This document shows, piece after piece, positions 44,469 to 59,012 of a stretch of DNA of 64,000 bases. The notes beneath the pieces were generated by a model that was not told the DNA's origin, ran no database searches, and worked only from the letters and a program-made list of their open reading frames with translations. The position numbers and the translations under genes are program-made. This stretch comes from Vigna angularis (lineage: Eukaryota; Streptophyta; Magnoliopsida; Fabales; Fabaceae), in contig NC_068971.1 in assembly GCF_016808095.1 (NCBI RefSeq), positions 51,167,631-51,231,630 of the forward strand. The letters are read 5' to 3'. Each line of letters starts with the position of its first letter. The stretch's first letter is position 1.

Positions 44469-45949
44469 TGATAAGAGTGGAGCAATTTTTCAAAGACTAT
44501 ATTTTTCATCATAGTGTATAAGACTTTTTTTTTCACACAAATGCCACATAAAATGAGAGTTAATATGATTTTTTTTATTTATAAAGTTCTTGATATATAT
44601 AGATTTTGGTCCTCAAAGGTTATTTTAATCCGTTAAATATTTTGAATTTTTTAACTTACCTCTGTTTTCTTTTATTTATCTGTAATTAAACTGTTTTCTT
44701 TTTCAAAAAATGTTTTTGTAAAAATAATAAATGAATGGAGACAGGTGACCGTCGCAATTTAAGAAAAAACAAAAGTGCTTTGACTGTATTTGCGTGTTGA
44801 CTCTTCCAATTTGGTTGACTTAAAAAACGAGGCTTAAATGCTTTGCTTCCCATCAAATATCTCTCTACTTTTTATTTTCTGTTTTTTTTTTCATTTTCTT
44901 CGCATTGCAACACTAGAATCACCTTTTCATGTTCAAAAGTGATTGAGTAAAATTATAATACTTATAAGTAATTATATTACAAAATTAAATTGAAGGAAAG
45001 AAAAAAAACAATAAAAAAATTGTAAGTTTAAATATCCATAGCTTTGAACTTTTAAAATGCCTTACATTTTTTTGGTAAAAACATAAAATAGTTTTGTTGA
45101 CTTTGAAATTAACAGCATATTATTTTCATTTTATTTATAGCATATTGTTTTTATTTTATTTAATACTCTTTCCTTGTTTTTGTTAGTTTAGATTTCCTTT
45201 TTGTTTGATAAACCTTTTTATAGGGTTACACACACATAATATTATTATTATTTTGCAAATGTGAAAGTGTGACTTTTTTTTGTGTGTAAAGAGATCCTTC
45301 CAAATGCATGCAAAAAGGCTACATTCCTTTTACATTAGCCGCGTTTTTTTTTTATGGATAATTATATTTTAATAACATTTTTTAATAATATTTTAATATC
45401 ATATGTCATTATGTGATTGATGTAAAATTATTTTATAATTAATAATAATAATTATACTAACATAAATCAATCAATGAATATATCCTTTTCTTATTCATGT
45501 TTGCTATTTCCATAAACTGTTCGTTAATGCTGACGTTGAATTATACAATTATGTTATGTTTTTGTTCTTCTATAACTGATGACTTCACGTGTTAGGCGAC
45601 TTCAAAAACGAGCAATAACCTCAGAATGAACCAGTTTCAATGAAAGAGTAGTTAGGTGTAAAGTATATTACTTTAATAATCATTTATCGGGAAAAACATT
45701 ATTATACTTTTATCAACCTTCTAGAAAATTGAAAAAAAAATATTACTTTTTACTGGTGGGTTCAATTCAATGAAACAAAAACCCTTCCCAGGTCAATTAT
45801 TATTATTATTTTTTTCTAAAAATAGGAAGATTATTGTCATAAATATGATACAGTAGTCAACGGTTTGCTTATTGGGACAAAATCTCACTACAAAAAGTGG
45901 ATTGGATTCTGACTTCATTTAGAAAGTGGTTACAAATTAGGTTTAATTT
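44469..45949. other. Intergenic, AT-rich
   Basis: No exon, RNA gene or defined repeat recognised. Confidence 0.5.
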
Positions 45950-45957
45950 ATTTTTAG

Positions 45958-46489
45958 TAGAGCTTTTAAAACGGATCATTCGGTCCGATTCGACCCATTA
46001 CGGATTGATCATTTAGTGAGTCAACTTAATCTGACTCATTTATTAACGAGTTAAAAAAATTCGAACCCGACTTCATCCACTGCGGATTGGTGAATAAACA
46101 AACGGGTTGGCTCACTGACTCACTTAATTATAATTTTTTAAATAAATAAAAATTACAAATTTTCTATAATACAAATTTAAACAAATTTCACTTCTGGATG
46201 TTTAATTAATTTTAAAAATAAGAAACTTAAATAATTTTTTAAAACAAAAACAAAATGATAAATATTTTTTTATAAAATTAAAATTAAATTTTAATAAAAT
46301 AAAATTAGGTAGGTGGGTTGGTGGACTAACCCGACCCACCACGGGTTCAACCCGCATGAGTCGAGTTTAAACGAACCGGGTTGAAATTTGACCTACATAA
46401 AAAAAATACAATTTTTTCTAACCCAATCCGGCTCAAACCCATGGTGGACAGGGTTGATTCACGGGTTGTGACCCATTTTGACAGCTATA
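45958..46489. mobile_element. hAT-like non-autonomous element
   Basis: The 532-bp unit begins TAGAGCTTTTAAAACGGATC and ends with the complement of TATAGCTGTCAAAATGGGTC. Subterminal regions are rich in GGGTTG/CAACCC and CCGACCC/GGGTCGG motifs and pair across the element. The flanks ATTTTTAG (45950–45957) and ATTTTCAG (46490–46497) agree at 7 of 8 bases, the duplication length made by hAT transposases. No transposase is encoded. Confidence 0.65.
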
Positions 46490-48145
46490 ATTTTCAGTTT
46501 ATGTTATTATAAATAAACAAATTAAATTTATATTTTTCAGTCTTTGCAATTAACTATAGTTAATTTAATATATAAAAATATAAAGTATTAATTAGTACAA
46601 TTAAGATAACATTTTAAAATTAATATAATTATATTTTTTATAAATATAATTTAATTAGTGGTATATCTATTATTTAGTATACATAATGTAGTTATATATA
46701 TATATATATATAATATTTAATTTTTTAACGGTTTAAATTCTTAAAATAATTTAACATTTATAATTTGAGTCATTATCACTAGTTTTTAATAGATGCCTTT
46801 TTTAAAATAGAAAAATTAACAAAACAATAAAAAACAATTTTCACATGTTAAGCTTTAACTAGTGATCTGATGGATTATAAATTGTTTATGTAATGTATTT
46901 TAAAGTATTCACTATAACAATGTTTGAAGAAACGTTATCTGAATAGAGTTTTTTTTTTTCTCAAATACATGAACTAAAAAATATTGTTTAATTTAAAGGG
47001 TAAAATGTATATTTACTTCTAGTTTTTAATGGATTGAAATAATTTACCCCAAGTTTTTTAATGGATCGAAAATACATTTAAGTTATTTAATTTTGAATTT
47101 TTAAGTCTAAAAGACTTTTTTTCCTGTTTTTGTTTTTAATAAATATTTTTATTTTGATAAATAAAGGAACAAAAAAACCTGTTTGGTTAATTTTCTAACC
47201 ATCTATTTTTAAAGTTATTCTGAAGGTCTAGATTTGAAAACAAGAAAACCAAAACAGGCATACATTTTTTTTTATTGTCTCATATTTTTTTTTGTGTATA
47301 TAAAGTGAATAGTGGATTCATGCTTTATATGTAACAGCACGAACATATATATATATGTCATCAACTCATATTTCAGACACAAGTAGGAAAAAACATCATA
47401 GAAAAAAACATAATTAAATAAAAAAACATGTAATCTCAGCAAAAATGACCCAAAACATCTTAATAATATCTTAGGGAAAATATTGACGAAAGCGATGCCA
47501 TCAAATATTATATATCATTAAACAAATACGTAATATTAATCAACACACTAAGTACAATTTAATCCCAAAAGACCTGAACTAGATTTTAAATTGGTGTTTT
47601 TCCATAGAGGAATGTAATTTGACAAGAAGATTGCTTTATAATGTAATTAATTAGGTTTTCAAGTAACTATTAGGTATTAATAAAATTTCTTAAATATTAC
47701 ATGTCAATATCTAATGACTAATCCTTGGACGGAGTTCCTCCACAAGTGGTCCACACAGCTGGTAGATTCATTCAGGTTATAACATTTTACTGCATAATCT
47801 TTTTATAAAAAACATATTTCCCTCTTCACACATTTTTTTTCTCCCATACTATCCTCTAAGAAATAATTAAGAGTGTATAAAAATAATAGTGTTTCGGAAT
47901 AGATGTTTTTCTATGTTTTTGTTGCTTCTAAATGTCTGGGACGCTTGCTTCTCTTCAATTATTGTCGTTCGCGCTCCTTTAGCTCGCGTGAGTTATGGAG
48001 CCTCAGCTCTCAAGAAAGTAATTATATTATCACGGTAGAATATTATCTAGAGTCCATCTGATGTAGGTGGAACGTATCTCTTTTGACTCTGTCAAATAAA
48101 AATAACTTTAATTACCTGGAAATCTGATTAGTTACTCATAAATAT

Positions 48146-48311
48146 TTTAACCGCTTAAAATATTTTAGATATTTTATCCCATAAATATCTTATTATCCAA
48201 ATAGTAATATTTTTATGCTTAAATTATATTTAACCGCTTAAAATATCTTAGATATTTTATCCCATAAATATCTTACTATCCAAATAGTAATATTTTTATG
48301 CTTAAATTATA
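48146..48311. repeat. 83-bp tandem duplication
   Basis: The unit TTTAACCGCTTAAAATATTT… ending GCTTAAATTATA fills 48146–48228 and recurs at 48229–48311 with two or three substitutions, so the duplication is recent. Confidence 0.93.
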
Positions 48312-51076
48312 ACGTGATTTTTATTTTTGTTTTTAATTTAAATTTTGATCATGGTAAATTCTGTATTTAAGAAATGTATAAATTTCATTGAAGGGTGTTA
48401 ATTTTTTTCTTTTCCCGTAACAAACAATAAATTACATTGAAGGAATAACCCACAAATTTTTCTTCGGTCAACATCATGAAAAGTTAATATGATTCATAAT
48501 TTTTTATGTCAAAAAGTGATTGAAATTTGTAATTGAAAATTTTCCATTAATATTTATTTTCTAATTGAAATTTGTGGTGACATTTACCTTCAATTACAAA
48601 CTCAATTAAGACCGATTATCCATCAAACATTTTGAGTAAAAATAAAAGGAAACATCTCATTGATATTGTCCAAAGGATAGAGAATTTTTTTAATTTAAAT
48701 TACGAATAATCAGCTTATCTATTTTTAAAAAAAACACTATAAATTAAAGGAGAGTTGTATTGTCAATTATAAAAAGATTTTAAATTAAATGATAAATAAG
48801 TTATTACAGTAGTCTGTAGATAAGTAATATTTTCTCTTTTGAATTCTTGTGTTGTTTAACTCATCTCATTGTCTTAAAATTTTCATCTCATGTTAATTTA
48901 AAATATTATTATCATGTTTTAATCTTTATTTTTTGAATGTTTGAATCCATGAATAAAAAATAAATAAGTTATAATAATTAAAATTAATGATAAAAGTTGT
49001 CACATAAATAATAGTTAGATTATGAAATTATAAAATAATATATAAGGTGACACAAGATGATCAGATAATAATCATTCAAATAGTTAGTAAAAGAAAAATT
49101 AAATAATAAGAAATAGAAACTTAATTGAATTAATTAAGTCTTAATTTTTAATTAAGCCAAAATTAATTAAATTAATAAAATGAAGATTTGATAAAAATGC
49201 CCCAATATACTTAATGATTTATTGAATGAAGAATTAATGCACGAAGAAACTTTTGAGTTGAAGACAAGTTTCCAATTCAATTAATAGAGGGAAATCCTAC
49301 GAGTCGCAATAAAGGTTGATGGCAGCAACAATACAGCTGAAAATAAAATTTTCACAGCCAACTTTAAATCCAATTAATTCATATAAACTAATTTTACTTA
49401 ATACCCATTACTTAATTAAATTAAGGATTATATCTGTTTTTTATCTCCTAACTTTCGTTGAAAATCATAATTAGTTTTTCTTTAAAATTATAGAATAATT
49501 TAATTATTCATCTTTAAAATTACGTGAATTTAATTTTTTTTAACTTAATTTTATTAATTTTTTAACTTAATTTTAATAATTTTTAAATTTTTTTTAACAT
49601 ATTTCTTAATAAACATAAAAAATATATATCAAATAATATAAATAACTTAAATATTATTATGAAATACATTTAAAATATCAAATAAATTTAATAAAATTTG
49701 ATTAAAAAGATTAAATATTTTTTAAATTGAAAGAATAAATTTATCAAAAAATTCTAAAGATAAACTTATTTCAATTTTTATTTAAAATTAAGGATACAAA
49801 TATATTTAATCCTTAAATTAAAAAAAAAAACTCTTAATTTGCTTTTGTTTTTGTGAAAAAGTAATCGGGAATGTGGTGGACCCCTTGAACACTTTGTGTA
49901 ATGCGCTTGGGTGATTGTGTTGTTTCGTTAAAGTTACGCGTGCCGTTAGTTTCAAAACCACTTATCTTCAAACCAACTTAATTACTATTTCTCATTTCGC
50001 CGTCCTTCAATAAATAAATCACAACATTTCTCTACCCAGCTACTTTCAAACTTTAATTATACTTTTAATCATAGATAAAATCAAATAATAATAATTTGTT
50101 TCTTATTAATTCATTTTATAAAAGTAATATAAATTTAATTTAATTTTCGATGCGGTATTATAATGTATCTTAGCGAAATTTAATAGACTTATCGTATAAT
50201 GGTAAAATATGTAATATTAATGAAATATGATTGGAATGCCTTTTGAATACTCAGCAACACTATCATTTGGATAGTTTAATGCGTGAATAGATTCGAAGAA
50301 CGATATTTCCTTCAAAAATATCTTTTACTTTTGGAAGAATCGGATCACGTGTTTGGAGCATCTTATTTAAGCTTTTTTTGTTTAACTTTTAACATATTGG
50401 AAGAGAATACCATCGTTGCTTTTATAATTTAATAATTGAAACAACGCTTTCCTTCACCACTCTCACTTTTTTTATTAAATAACACACATCCTTACATTTT
50501 GTCTAACATTCATCTTTTTACTTATTTAACATTAACAAAATAAATTAATAATTAAATGTTCAAACAAGCATTTACTTTTTGAGAGAGTTTTTTAATAATG
50601 TTTTTAAGGAAAGCACCTGTTTTTTTTGGCATTTTCTGATAGATGTTTAATATTTAGATTTAGAAGTGTCCACAATCTACTGTTCTGTCTACTGTCCTAA
50701 CGTGATTTCAAAATTTTGACGAGTTTGAATTGAAAATTCAGACCCAGTATATTTTCAAACGAACTTATATTATTTCTTTATTAGCACTAAATCAAACAAG
50801 TGATTTTGTCTTTATTTTGAGGGAAAATATTAAATAAAACAACACAATGTAATGGTTTTTTATTGATGAAAAATCATATATTTTTTTCATATAAAAGTAA
50901 ACGAGACGAGATGTAATAATGGTAGTCAAAATAAAAATTTAACTCGTAAAATTATAAGGTCGTATTATTTTACGTAATATTTTTTATTACGAGAAAATTA
51001 TTAAGATCATGAAACAAAATCATAAAATTACCACGTTACCATTCAATTAAATTCACTTTTTTTTAATTAAATCAAG

Positions 51077-51081
<5 letters not shown>

Positions 51082-51151
<70 letters not shown>
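51082..51151. repeat. (TA)n microsatellite
   Basis: About 34 uninterrupted TA units. Confidence 0.97.
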
Positions 51152-51153
<2 letters not shown>

Positions 51154-52769
51154 GGTTTTATGTACTAAATACAAATGCACTACATCATTTATTCTGATTA
51201 TATTAATTATGTTATTTTTCAAATGTTTTAATTTATCTTTTAGTATTGAATTACCTTTTAAAAAGTATCATAACTCCTTCACTTCAATATGTTCGAAGTT
51301 CTTTTATTTTTTTAAAATCTTTAAATAACTTCGTATATTTGAGTCATAATACTAATATGTTGTTTTCCAATTAGATTGTAGTTTCTTATTATCATCACTT
51401 ACAAAATGTCCATTATAATAAATCATCACTTTAAGACGTTTCTTGAATATCTTAACCTATATATTTCCTTACTTGTAAATTATACTCGCAAAATAATAAA
51501 GAAATTACTGTCCATATCATCAAAACACCCGAATAAGATTCACAATTTGTACAAATTTCAAAATGAAAGAGAAAATCACAACTTGATCTTAGTCAACAAT
51601 GCATAATAAATAACAATTAATACCCTAACAATAAAACATCTTTATCTCAAAACAAAAATGCAACACCAAATAATTATAGCAAATATCCAATAAAATAAAA
51701 TACCTGACTACTACCCACAAAATGAAAATCATTTTTTAAATGGCCAAAGAATTCACAATTTTGGCTTAAAATCCCCTTTCTTGCTCTTTGATCAATATTT
51801 ACAAATGTTTCAAATATCTAATTTTGCATTTTACCTAGTATCAACATGTTTTAATTTTAATCCAACTCGCAACAATAAAATTAAAATTTCATGTGATAAA
51901 AAAATTCACATATACATGTCTACTACTACATAATGTTGTTAGCCATTTAAACAAAATTAAAGATTTGAATATATTTATTACATATTTAAAAAAAAAACTA
52001 ATTGTGACGAATTAAAATTTAAAAATCTAAATGGGATTTTCTCTTATGCTTTAGTCTTTCTTACGGAATAAATTTGAATCAAAATAAAATATACATATAA
52101 CATACTTTTATATAAAGTAAAATTTAAGATTTAGTATAATTGACACACTTTTATATAAAATAGCATTAAACTCGAACCGGTGTAGTCGAGATAAAAAAAA
52201 AAACTAAAAACGTCACAAAACACGAAATCACATAAAAAGATATAAAAAGCAAAAAGACACTGTTAAAACCAAAGGCATAAAGGGTTCCAGAACGCATGAT
52301 AATGAGTGGATTGTTGAATTTCAAATTGAAAGAATCAAAACCGCATGTTATTTTTTCTACAAAATATCTCAACGGAAGTGATATTTTTCTAATTCACTAT
52401 TCAGCTACAATGTTAAAATAAATCACATTCCTCCCTTCTGATCCAATTTTTTCAAATCTTGATTGAGATTAGTTTAGAAAAATGTTGCTGTTAAAAGTTC
52501 TTACCAAGCAGGTCAAATTCTAGGATGCAAAATCGACCTTGTTCATTTATTTAATTTTGGAAAACTTTTTGTTAACAAATGACAACATTTTGACAATGGT
52601 ATAAGTGGCAGTTTTTGTTAAAAAGATGTTAATTTTTAGTTATTACCATGTCATAATCCTTTATTTTTTACCTAAATTAGAACTTTGAGAAAGAAAACCA
52701 CGGAACAAGTTAATTGTAAGCAAAACTGCAATAACAAGGATCAGTTCTTGCTCCCTTCCCCTTTTTCAC

Positions 52770-52777
52770 TATAAATA
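52770..52777 (+). promoter_or_regulatory. TATA box of the gamma-glutamyl transpeptidase gene
   Basis: TATAAATA preceded by a pyrimidine-rich patch, 138 bp upstream of the start codon. A start near 52800 gives a leader of about 105 bases. Confidence 0.65.
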
Positions 52778-52907
52778 TATTGTTCTTTCATAGAAGATAG
52801 AACACAAATATTCGTCACCCTGTGCGAGTCACTACAATCCAACTGCAAAAGACTTAAAAAGTCAGCGGCGACAATTTGATTTCCTACCTCAAATTCTGTC
52901 ACTACAC

Positions 52908-55900
52908 ATGGCAAGTTTTGCAGCTGTGTTGTTGTGGCATGTCATTGCCTTGCTGGTTGTGGCGAATTTGGGGTATGCTTCAAACCTTGATGCCCAAAAA
53001 CTCAACGCAGAGGTTATCTATGCCCGCAATGGAGCTGTTGCCACTGATGACCGTCGTTGCTCAAGGATCGGCAAGGATATTCTCAGAGAAGGAGGGCATG
53101 CTGCGGACGCTGCAGTGGCTGCTGCCCTTTGTTTGGGGGTTGTCAGTCCTGCCTCCAGTGGCCTTGGCGGAGGAGCCTTTATGCTTCTCAGGCAGGCTAA
53201 TGGGGTGTCCAAGGCCATTGATATGAGAGAAACTGCTCCTTCTCTTGCTTCTAAGGTACCACCTACCTTCCTATCTCCAACCATTCCCGTTATTATACTT
53301 TCAATTCATGAATTTTTGCACGACTGAGACTCAGGACAAAGAAAAATAGAGAAAACTGAAAATGTCTCAATTTTTGGTTTTTGTTTTTGTTTATTTCAAT
53401 TCCTTTCATCTCATAATAAATAACCTTGTTATGATTTTGAGAGATGCAAGTTTTACAAATGTATCTTTTCACATTGAGGGTTAATTCTTGAGACTGGTTT
53501 TAAGCATTCAAACATGGCTAGAATTCCGTGTGGATGATTATGCAATGCTTAAGCAATTAAAAACAACTACTGAGATGTATTTGTATATCCATTTTTTCAG
53601 GATATGTATGGTGGAAATACTACTTTGAAGGCCAAAGGTGGCCTCTCTGTAGCAGTTCCTGGAGAACTTGCTGGTCTTCACGTGGCGTGGAAACAATATG
53701 GGAAACTTCCATGGAAAAGGCTTGTAAATCCAGCTGAGAAACTAGCGCGTGGGTTTAAAATATCGGCATACCTGCACATGCAGATGAAGGCAACAGAGTC
53801 AGATATATTGCAAGACAAGGGTCTTCGTAGCATATTTGCACCAAATGGAAAACTCTTGAACATAGGTGACATATGCTACAATAAGAAGCTAGCCGACACT
53901 CTCAGAGCGATATCTGTGTTTGGTCCGAAAGCCTTCTATGATGGATGGATTGGTCATAATTTAGTTAAGGATGTTCAGAATGCTGGAGGGATATTGACTA
54001 CGAAAGACCTCAAAAATTACACTGTTAAACAGAAGAAGCCTTTATCTACAAATGTTCTTGGACTAAATGTCCTTGCCATGCCTCCTCCATCAGGTGGACC
54101 TCCAATGATACTAGTAAGTCTAACTGCTTCACTGCACTGGTGTTCTTGTTAATAGTCTTTTCCTTTTCTTTTTCTTTATATCTATCACATCATTAGAAAA
54201 ATAAAGGATTTAGCCAATTTTATCTTTTTGTTCCAGCTGCTGAACATTCTAGATCAATATAACATCCCTTCTGGCATTTCTGGTGCCCTAGGGGTCCATC
54301 GTGAAATTGAAGCTCTGAAACATGTATTTGCCGTGAGAATGAATCTTGGTGATCCTGATTTTGTGAATATTACAGAGGTTGTTTCTGATATGCTTTCTCG
54401 TAGGTTTGCTAAAGTGTTGAAAAATGACATCAATGATAATAAGACTTTTGACCCCAGTCATTACGGTGGCAAGTAAGTTCCTGTGTTCCTTGAATTTACT
54501 CTAATGTTCACAAGGTTTCATTCATGCCTGTGATAGTTAACGAGATTCTTCAGATTCTATGTTTGTCTTCTACCTCATACACTAGGAACATTCAGCTTTA
54601 CGTATGAATGAAAGAAAAAAATGCAGCAACCGTTGACAAATATTGCATCATAACATGCGCGGCTCCACAAACTTGATTTGAAAGATTCAATGATGTCAAT
54701 TTCGTGATCAATTGGTTGACTTTAGTTGTTATAGCCTATAGGCCTGTAGTCAACTTGATCGAGCAAGTGTTTATAATTGTTTATAAAGGTTGACTTTAGG
54801 CATTTGACCAACTTGACCAATCTCTTCATGCATATCTAGAATTGTATTTCTTTTTATTTCGTTAAAATATTTTCTTTAGAAGCTCTGTTATGTTGTTTCT
54901 CTAAATTTTTATATTTAACTTTACATACATTGATTTTAATTCATAGAAAAGCTAATTTTACTTGGTTTCTTTTATTTTTCTTTCTTAAAAGAAGCTTATG
55001 GAGAAACTCATCCATATGACAACTATTTTTAATTTAGTTCTTGCTTAACAGTAGCTCCATGTCAATCTCCTTTCTTGCATGTGACAGCTAATTGGTGTGG
55101 TTCCATATAATAGACTTTAAAGTAGAGAAGAGGGTGTTCCATAGAACTAGAGTCACTGTGATTGATTAAGTGAATTAAAATTAGAATACAAAAGGGAGTC
55201 TACAATGCATGTATTTATAACCTTCCAAGTTCATATGGCTACAATAGCAGACACTGAGACATGATGTATCTATGTGCTACAACGTTTACAACAGAATAAT
55301 TGGCAAGGCTTATTCACAGTTAGAACTGCAAATGCCATTTAACAGCCAAGTGAAGTAATGCATTCAATCTTCACAAACCAGCATATAGTAGAAGCCTCAC
55401 ATGACATTCTGTGTTATGACATTATGTGTGGTCACTAGATTGAATATATACATAAGTCCAAATAAACAAAGTAAAAAATAATATTCTAACTAAAATTATT
55501 TGTGTCATACGGATTTCTCAGTTTTGCTTAACCGTCTTTTCAGGTGGAATCAAATTCATGATCATGGTACAAGTCATTTATGTGTAATAGATCTTGAGAG
55601 AAATGCCATTTCCATGACTACTACTGTAAATTCATATTTTGGTTCAAAGATCCTTTCACCAAGTACTGGAATAGTACTGAACAATGAGATGGATGATTTT
55701 TCCATGCCTAGAAATGTTTCCAAGGATACCCCACCTCCAGCTCCTGCCAATTTCATCGTGCCAGGAAAGCGGCCATTATCATCCATGTCACCAACTATTG
55801 CCCTCAAGGTAACCAATCCTTTAACCAGATTTGACTCTCTTAAATTTGGCTATCCTTTTCTGCATTATTATCATCTATGTCATCCACTACTTCCCAATTT

Positions 55901-56668
55901 CAGCCTCATGAATGGTTTTGAAATCTTTCATTATTAGTAGTTAAGGTACTCATTGTTCTCTTGCACTGATTTCTTACCATGTGCATACAGAATGGGAAGC
56001 TAAAAGCTGTAGTAGGTGCAAGTGGAGGTGCTTACATTATTGGTGGAACTTCAGAGGTTCTTTTGAATCACTTTGGTAAAGGACTGGATCCTTTTTCTTC
56101 TGTAACGGCTCCAAGGGTCTATCATCAGGTATCCTAAACTTTTGAATTGTTTCCCCTTACTCTGATTGATAAGCTCTGGTATGCACAAACTGATATAAAC
56201 TACTTTTCTATAAAACAACAGTAAATTAGTTTAAACTGTTTACATATACAAATCGTAAACTATTTCAATAAACTGTTCTGGAGAACATATTGAAATAACA
56301 TGTTCATAGGACATTCATACTGTCTATGTTTTTTCTACTGTTGCTCTCATATTTTTCCATTTGTGATTTTGACTGCATACTTGTGAATTGGACTGAGAAA
56401 CTCCCCATGCTTTATGCAGCTAATTCCTAATGTGGTTAACTATGAGAATTGGACAACTGTGAGCGGTGACCACTTTGAACTTAGCGCTGATATCAGGAAT
56501 GTCCTTAGAAGTAAGGGTCATGTCCTACAGGGCCTTGCCGGTGGGACTATTTGTCAATTTATTGTTATAGACGATTTTGTGTCATCAAGAAAAACTAAAG
56601 TGAATGGAAATGAAAGGCTTGTGGCAGTGAGTGATCCAAGAAAGGGTGGTCTTCCTGCAGGCTTTTGA
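52908..56668 (+). CDS. Gamma-glutamyl transpeptidase, apoplastic GGT1/GGT2 type
   Basis: Six exons, 52908–53255, 53601–54113, 54237–54472, 55544–55808, 55991–56128 and 56420–56668, give 582 residues with GT–AG junctions throughout. The enzyme cleaves the gamma-glutamyl bond of glutathione and its conjugates or transfers the group to an acceptor; plant GGT1/2 forms act at the cell wall and outer membrane face. Residues 1–24 form a hydrophobic signal sequence or anchor (VLLWHVIALLVVANLGYA). The large-subunit part has ARNGAVATDDRRCSRIG and SSGLGGGAF. Autocleavage would occur before Thr375 in HDHGTSHLCV, which becomes the N-terminal nucleophile of the small subunit. SSMSPTI and VGASGG form the oxyanion and substrate pocket. 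The C-terminus VSDPRKGGLPAGF is typical. Length and motifs are complete, so it should be active. Confidence 0.95.
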
Positions 56669-58301
56669 GATAATTCATTGACATTGTGATATCTCTGTTT
56701 CATCTATGCAATCCTAGTTTGTCCTTTTCATGATTCTTCTATTGCTTTCTGTATTTCCATAATGGAAATAAAAGATCTACATAATTATACTACGGGTTAT
56801 ATCAGATCTCCACAACTTCCCGTATGTTGGTTTGCACCTTCCTACTCCTGCAGTTAATTCCATCACTTTGTGATGAGTATGGATACCAACTACCAGATTT
56901 ATCAAAAAGTTGGAGTACATGCTGAGGTAAGTTTTAAAAAATTGTAAATGGTTAACCACAGCAACTGGATTCTAAAGAAGAACAGAGTACGCACGAACAC
57001 AGGATTTAATTATGTGACTAATAATACGCATAAAGAGATTACATTTTCAACATAAGCAATATCTCAAGAAACTATAATATGTAAACGTTCACTATTAAAT
57101 ACTATATCGCATCAGCATAGCTATGGTTCTCACTTCTTCAATAACATGGTTTCTTGTTCTAACACATTGTAAAGTAGTTAAGATAGTTTGATCCCATAAC
57201 TTAAATCCATAAACACATCTCCAAACTTATATTTCGATATTTAGGACTGTAGGTTGCTGTTACGACAAGGTTCACTTGCTCATACAAGGATTTAAATTTT
57301 TTTAACAGACGTCCTTTCTTTAAAAGGCTCTTATATTGTTATGAAAAGGTTAATCCTTTTCTACAAGAATCCAAAATTTCTTAACAGTTGCCACATAGCT
57401 GCAACGAACTTTTGTGTTGGGAAGTAATTTGATTGATTTTTAAGCTATAATTATAAACCTCACTTGTTTACCTCGATTACCTTTTATCCATATCAATAGC
57501 CAGGCTTGTTTTCTTGGATAAAAAGAGACCCCTCTTTAATATTTTAAGAAAATCATTCAAAGATGAGGACTATGGTTTTAGTTGGGCGATCAATTTCAAT
57601 TGCACTTATCCTCATTACATGATATGTATGATTATACTATTGTATCAAATTAGAGTTCTTTTTATTATAAAATGCGATGAAGGATCATGGATGGTGTAAT
57701 TATATGAAGCAAACAAGTGGAGAAGAAAAAGCAGTAGAACCGCACTATTCAGTCTACCTTTTTCTCTTTAGCCCTCAGCACAATCATGCAAAACATTACA
57801 TATTCAGTAGACCACTACAAAGTTATTTTAACATGGATTATTGTTAATTACATCACTTAAACAAATTTTAGCATAATATTTTTAAGAGTTAGCTAATCCA
57901 AGTAATCACTCAATTCACAAAGAAGATTCTATGTGAATTAATCATAAGGCCTGGCCATGAATATCCTTACAAAACAGATGAGTTTGAGTTTTTCAGCAAA
58001 GGTGCAGTGTTTACTAAATGTTGTTTATACATGGCTACAAATATTTGACACAAAAATGTTAATATTTGACAAGTATCAGGGTTCTAATATAAAAATTAAG
58101 AGAATTCTCTCTCAAAGAATGCAAATGCATGTAATATGATTTAAAAATGTCTACAAATATATTTGTTGCCCCTGCAAAATAGCAGCTATGCATGAAAAAT
58201 TCAGAGGTGATGAAGATTGGTTGTATAAAAGTAGTAACATAGAAGCTTTCTTTTCCAAGATTTCTTCCAAACATAGAAACTGTTTACTCCTATAAATTGA
58301 G
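56669..58301. other. 3' flank of the transpeptidase gene, intergenic
   Basis: AT-rich. I looked for further aminotransferase exons upstream of the relic at 58302 and found none that I could defend. Confidence 0.5.
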
Positions 58302-58517
58302 GAGCTCGGTGTTCTAGTTGGTAAAGGAGGAATGCATGGAAATGTTTTCAGGATTAAGACACCAATGTATTTCACCAAAAATGATGCAGGTACACATAAT
58401 TCTTTCCTGGCTATTTAACCAAGTTGCAGACTCCAGATTCTTTGTTGAAGTCCACATGCCTCCTCATATGCAGATTTTGTTGTGGATGCAGAGGAAAGGA
58501 GTAGCATCTGTAGTTGA
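58302..58517 (+). pseudogene. Relic of the last two exons of an AGT2-type aminotransferase
   Basis: 58302–58389 encodes [20 protein letters not shown] then PMYFTKNDA and ends at a GT donor. After a short intron (58390–58473, AG acceptor at 58472–58473) the frame continues as DFVVDAEERSSICS and stops at 58515–58517. The order GVL(V/I)GKGG..GNVFRI..P..FTK.DADF.VD is the C-terminal end of plant mitochondrial alanine:glyoxylate aminotransferase 2-like (class III, PLP) enzymes, recalled from the family. The ending departs from the family after VDA. No other exons are seen, so this is an isolated 3' gene fragment of about 45 residues, lying in the 3' flank of the TGA gene on the opposite strand. 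Confidence 0.72.
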
Positions 58518-59012
58518 CAGAACAAAGATACAACAAAACTGTATAAATACTCTTATCATAGAGCTTATTAGAGTCAACATCATTCTAACAAAACCAATCA
58601 CACTAACTGATATTTCTAACAAACTACTCTCGTCATCAGATAAAAAGTATGTCCACTAAGAGAGTCTAAAAGTAGATTAATTTTCAAAAGCAAACAACGT
58701 AACATTATATGAATTTTACATGACCAACTTCCACACAGGTTCATGGCATATTCTAAATATTTCATTCTGCAACAATCCAATATACACCATGCGTCCAAAA
58801 TTAATTTATTTACAGACTGGTATGCATAAAATGAGCGAGCAGTCGTATTTACAACTTCTCCATAACGCAAAACTGCAGGAAAAATGTGAGCAACCTGGAC
58901 CCTCACATGATGCACTGTTTTGATGCTCTTGGCCAAAGAAAGTGACCAACGTTGTTCATCATCGCATCACGTTCATGTTACAAGTTTTGGCTCTTGTAAC
59001 CTGTTTGTGAGA

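Larger units (their letters stand above)
46498..52769. other. Long intergenic stretch, very AT-rich
   Basis: Over 6 kb without recognisable exons, RNA genes or complete elements. It includes an 83-bp tandem duplication and a long AT run, listed separately. The slightly GC-richer islands near 47930–48010 and 49860–49960 gave no protein match that I recognise. Confidence 0.5.

Noticed and set aside
58318..58659. 113-codon plus-strand ORF
   Set aside because: Out of frame with the recognisable aminotransferase remnant that overlaps it.
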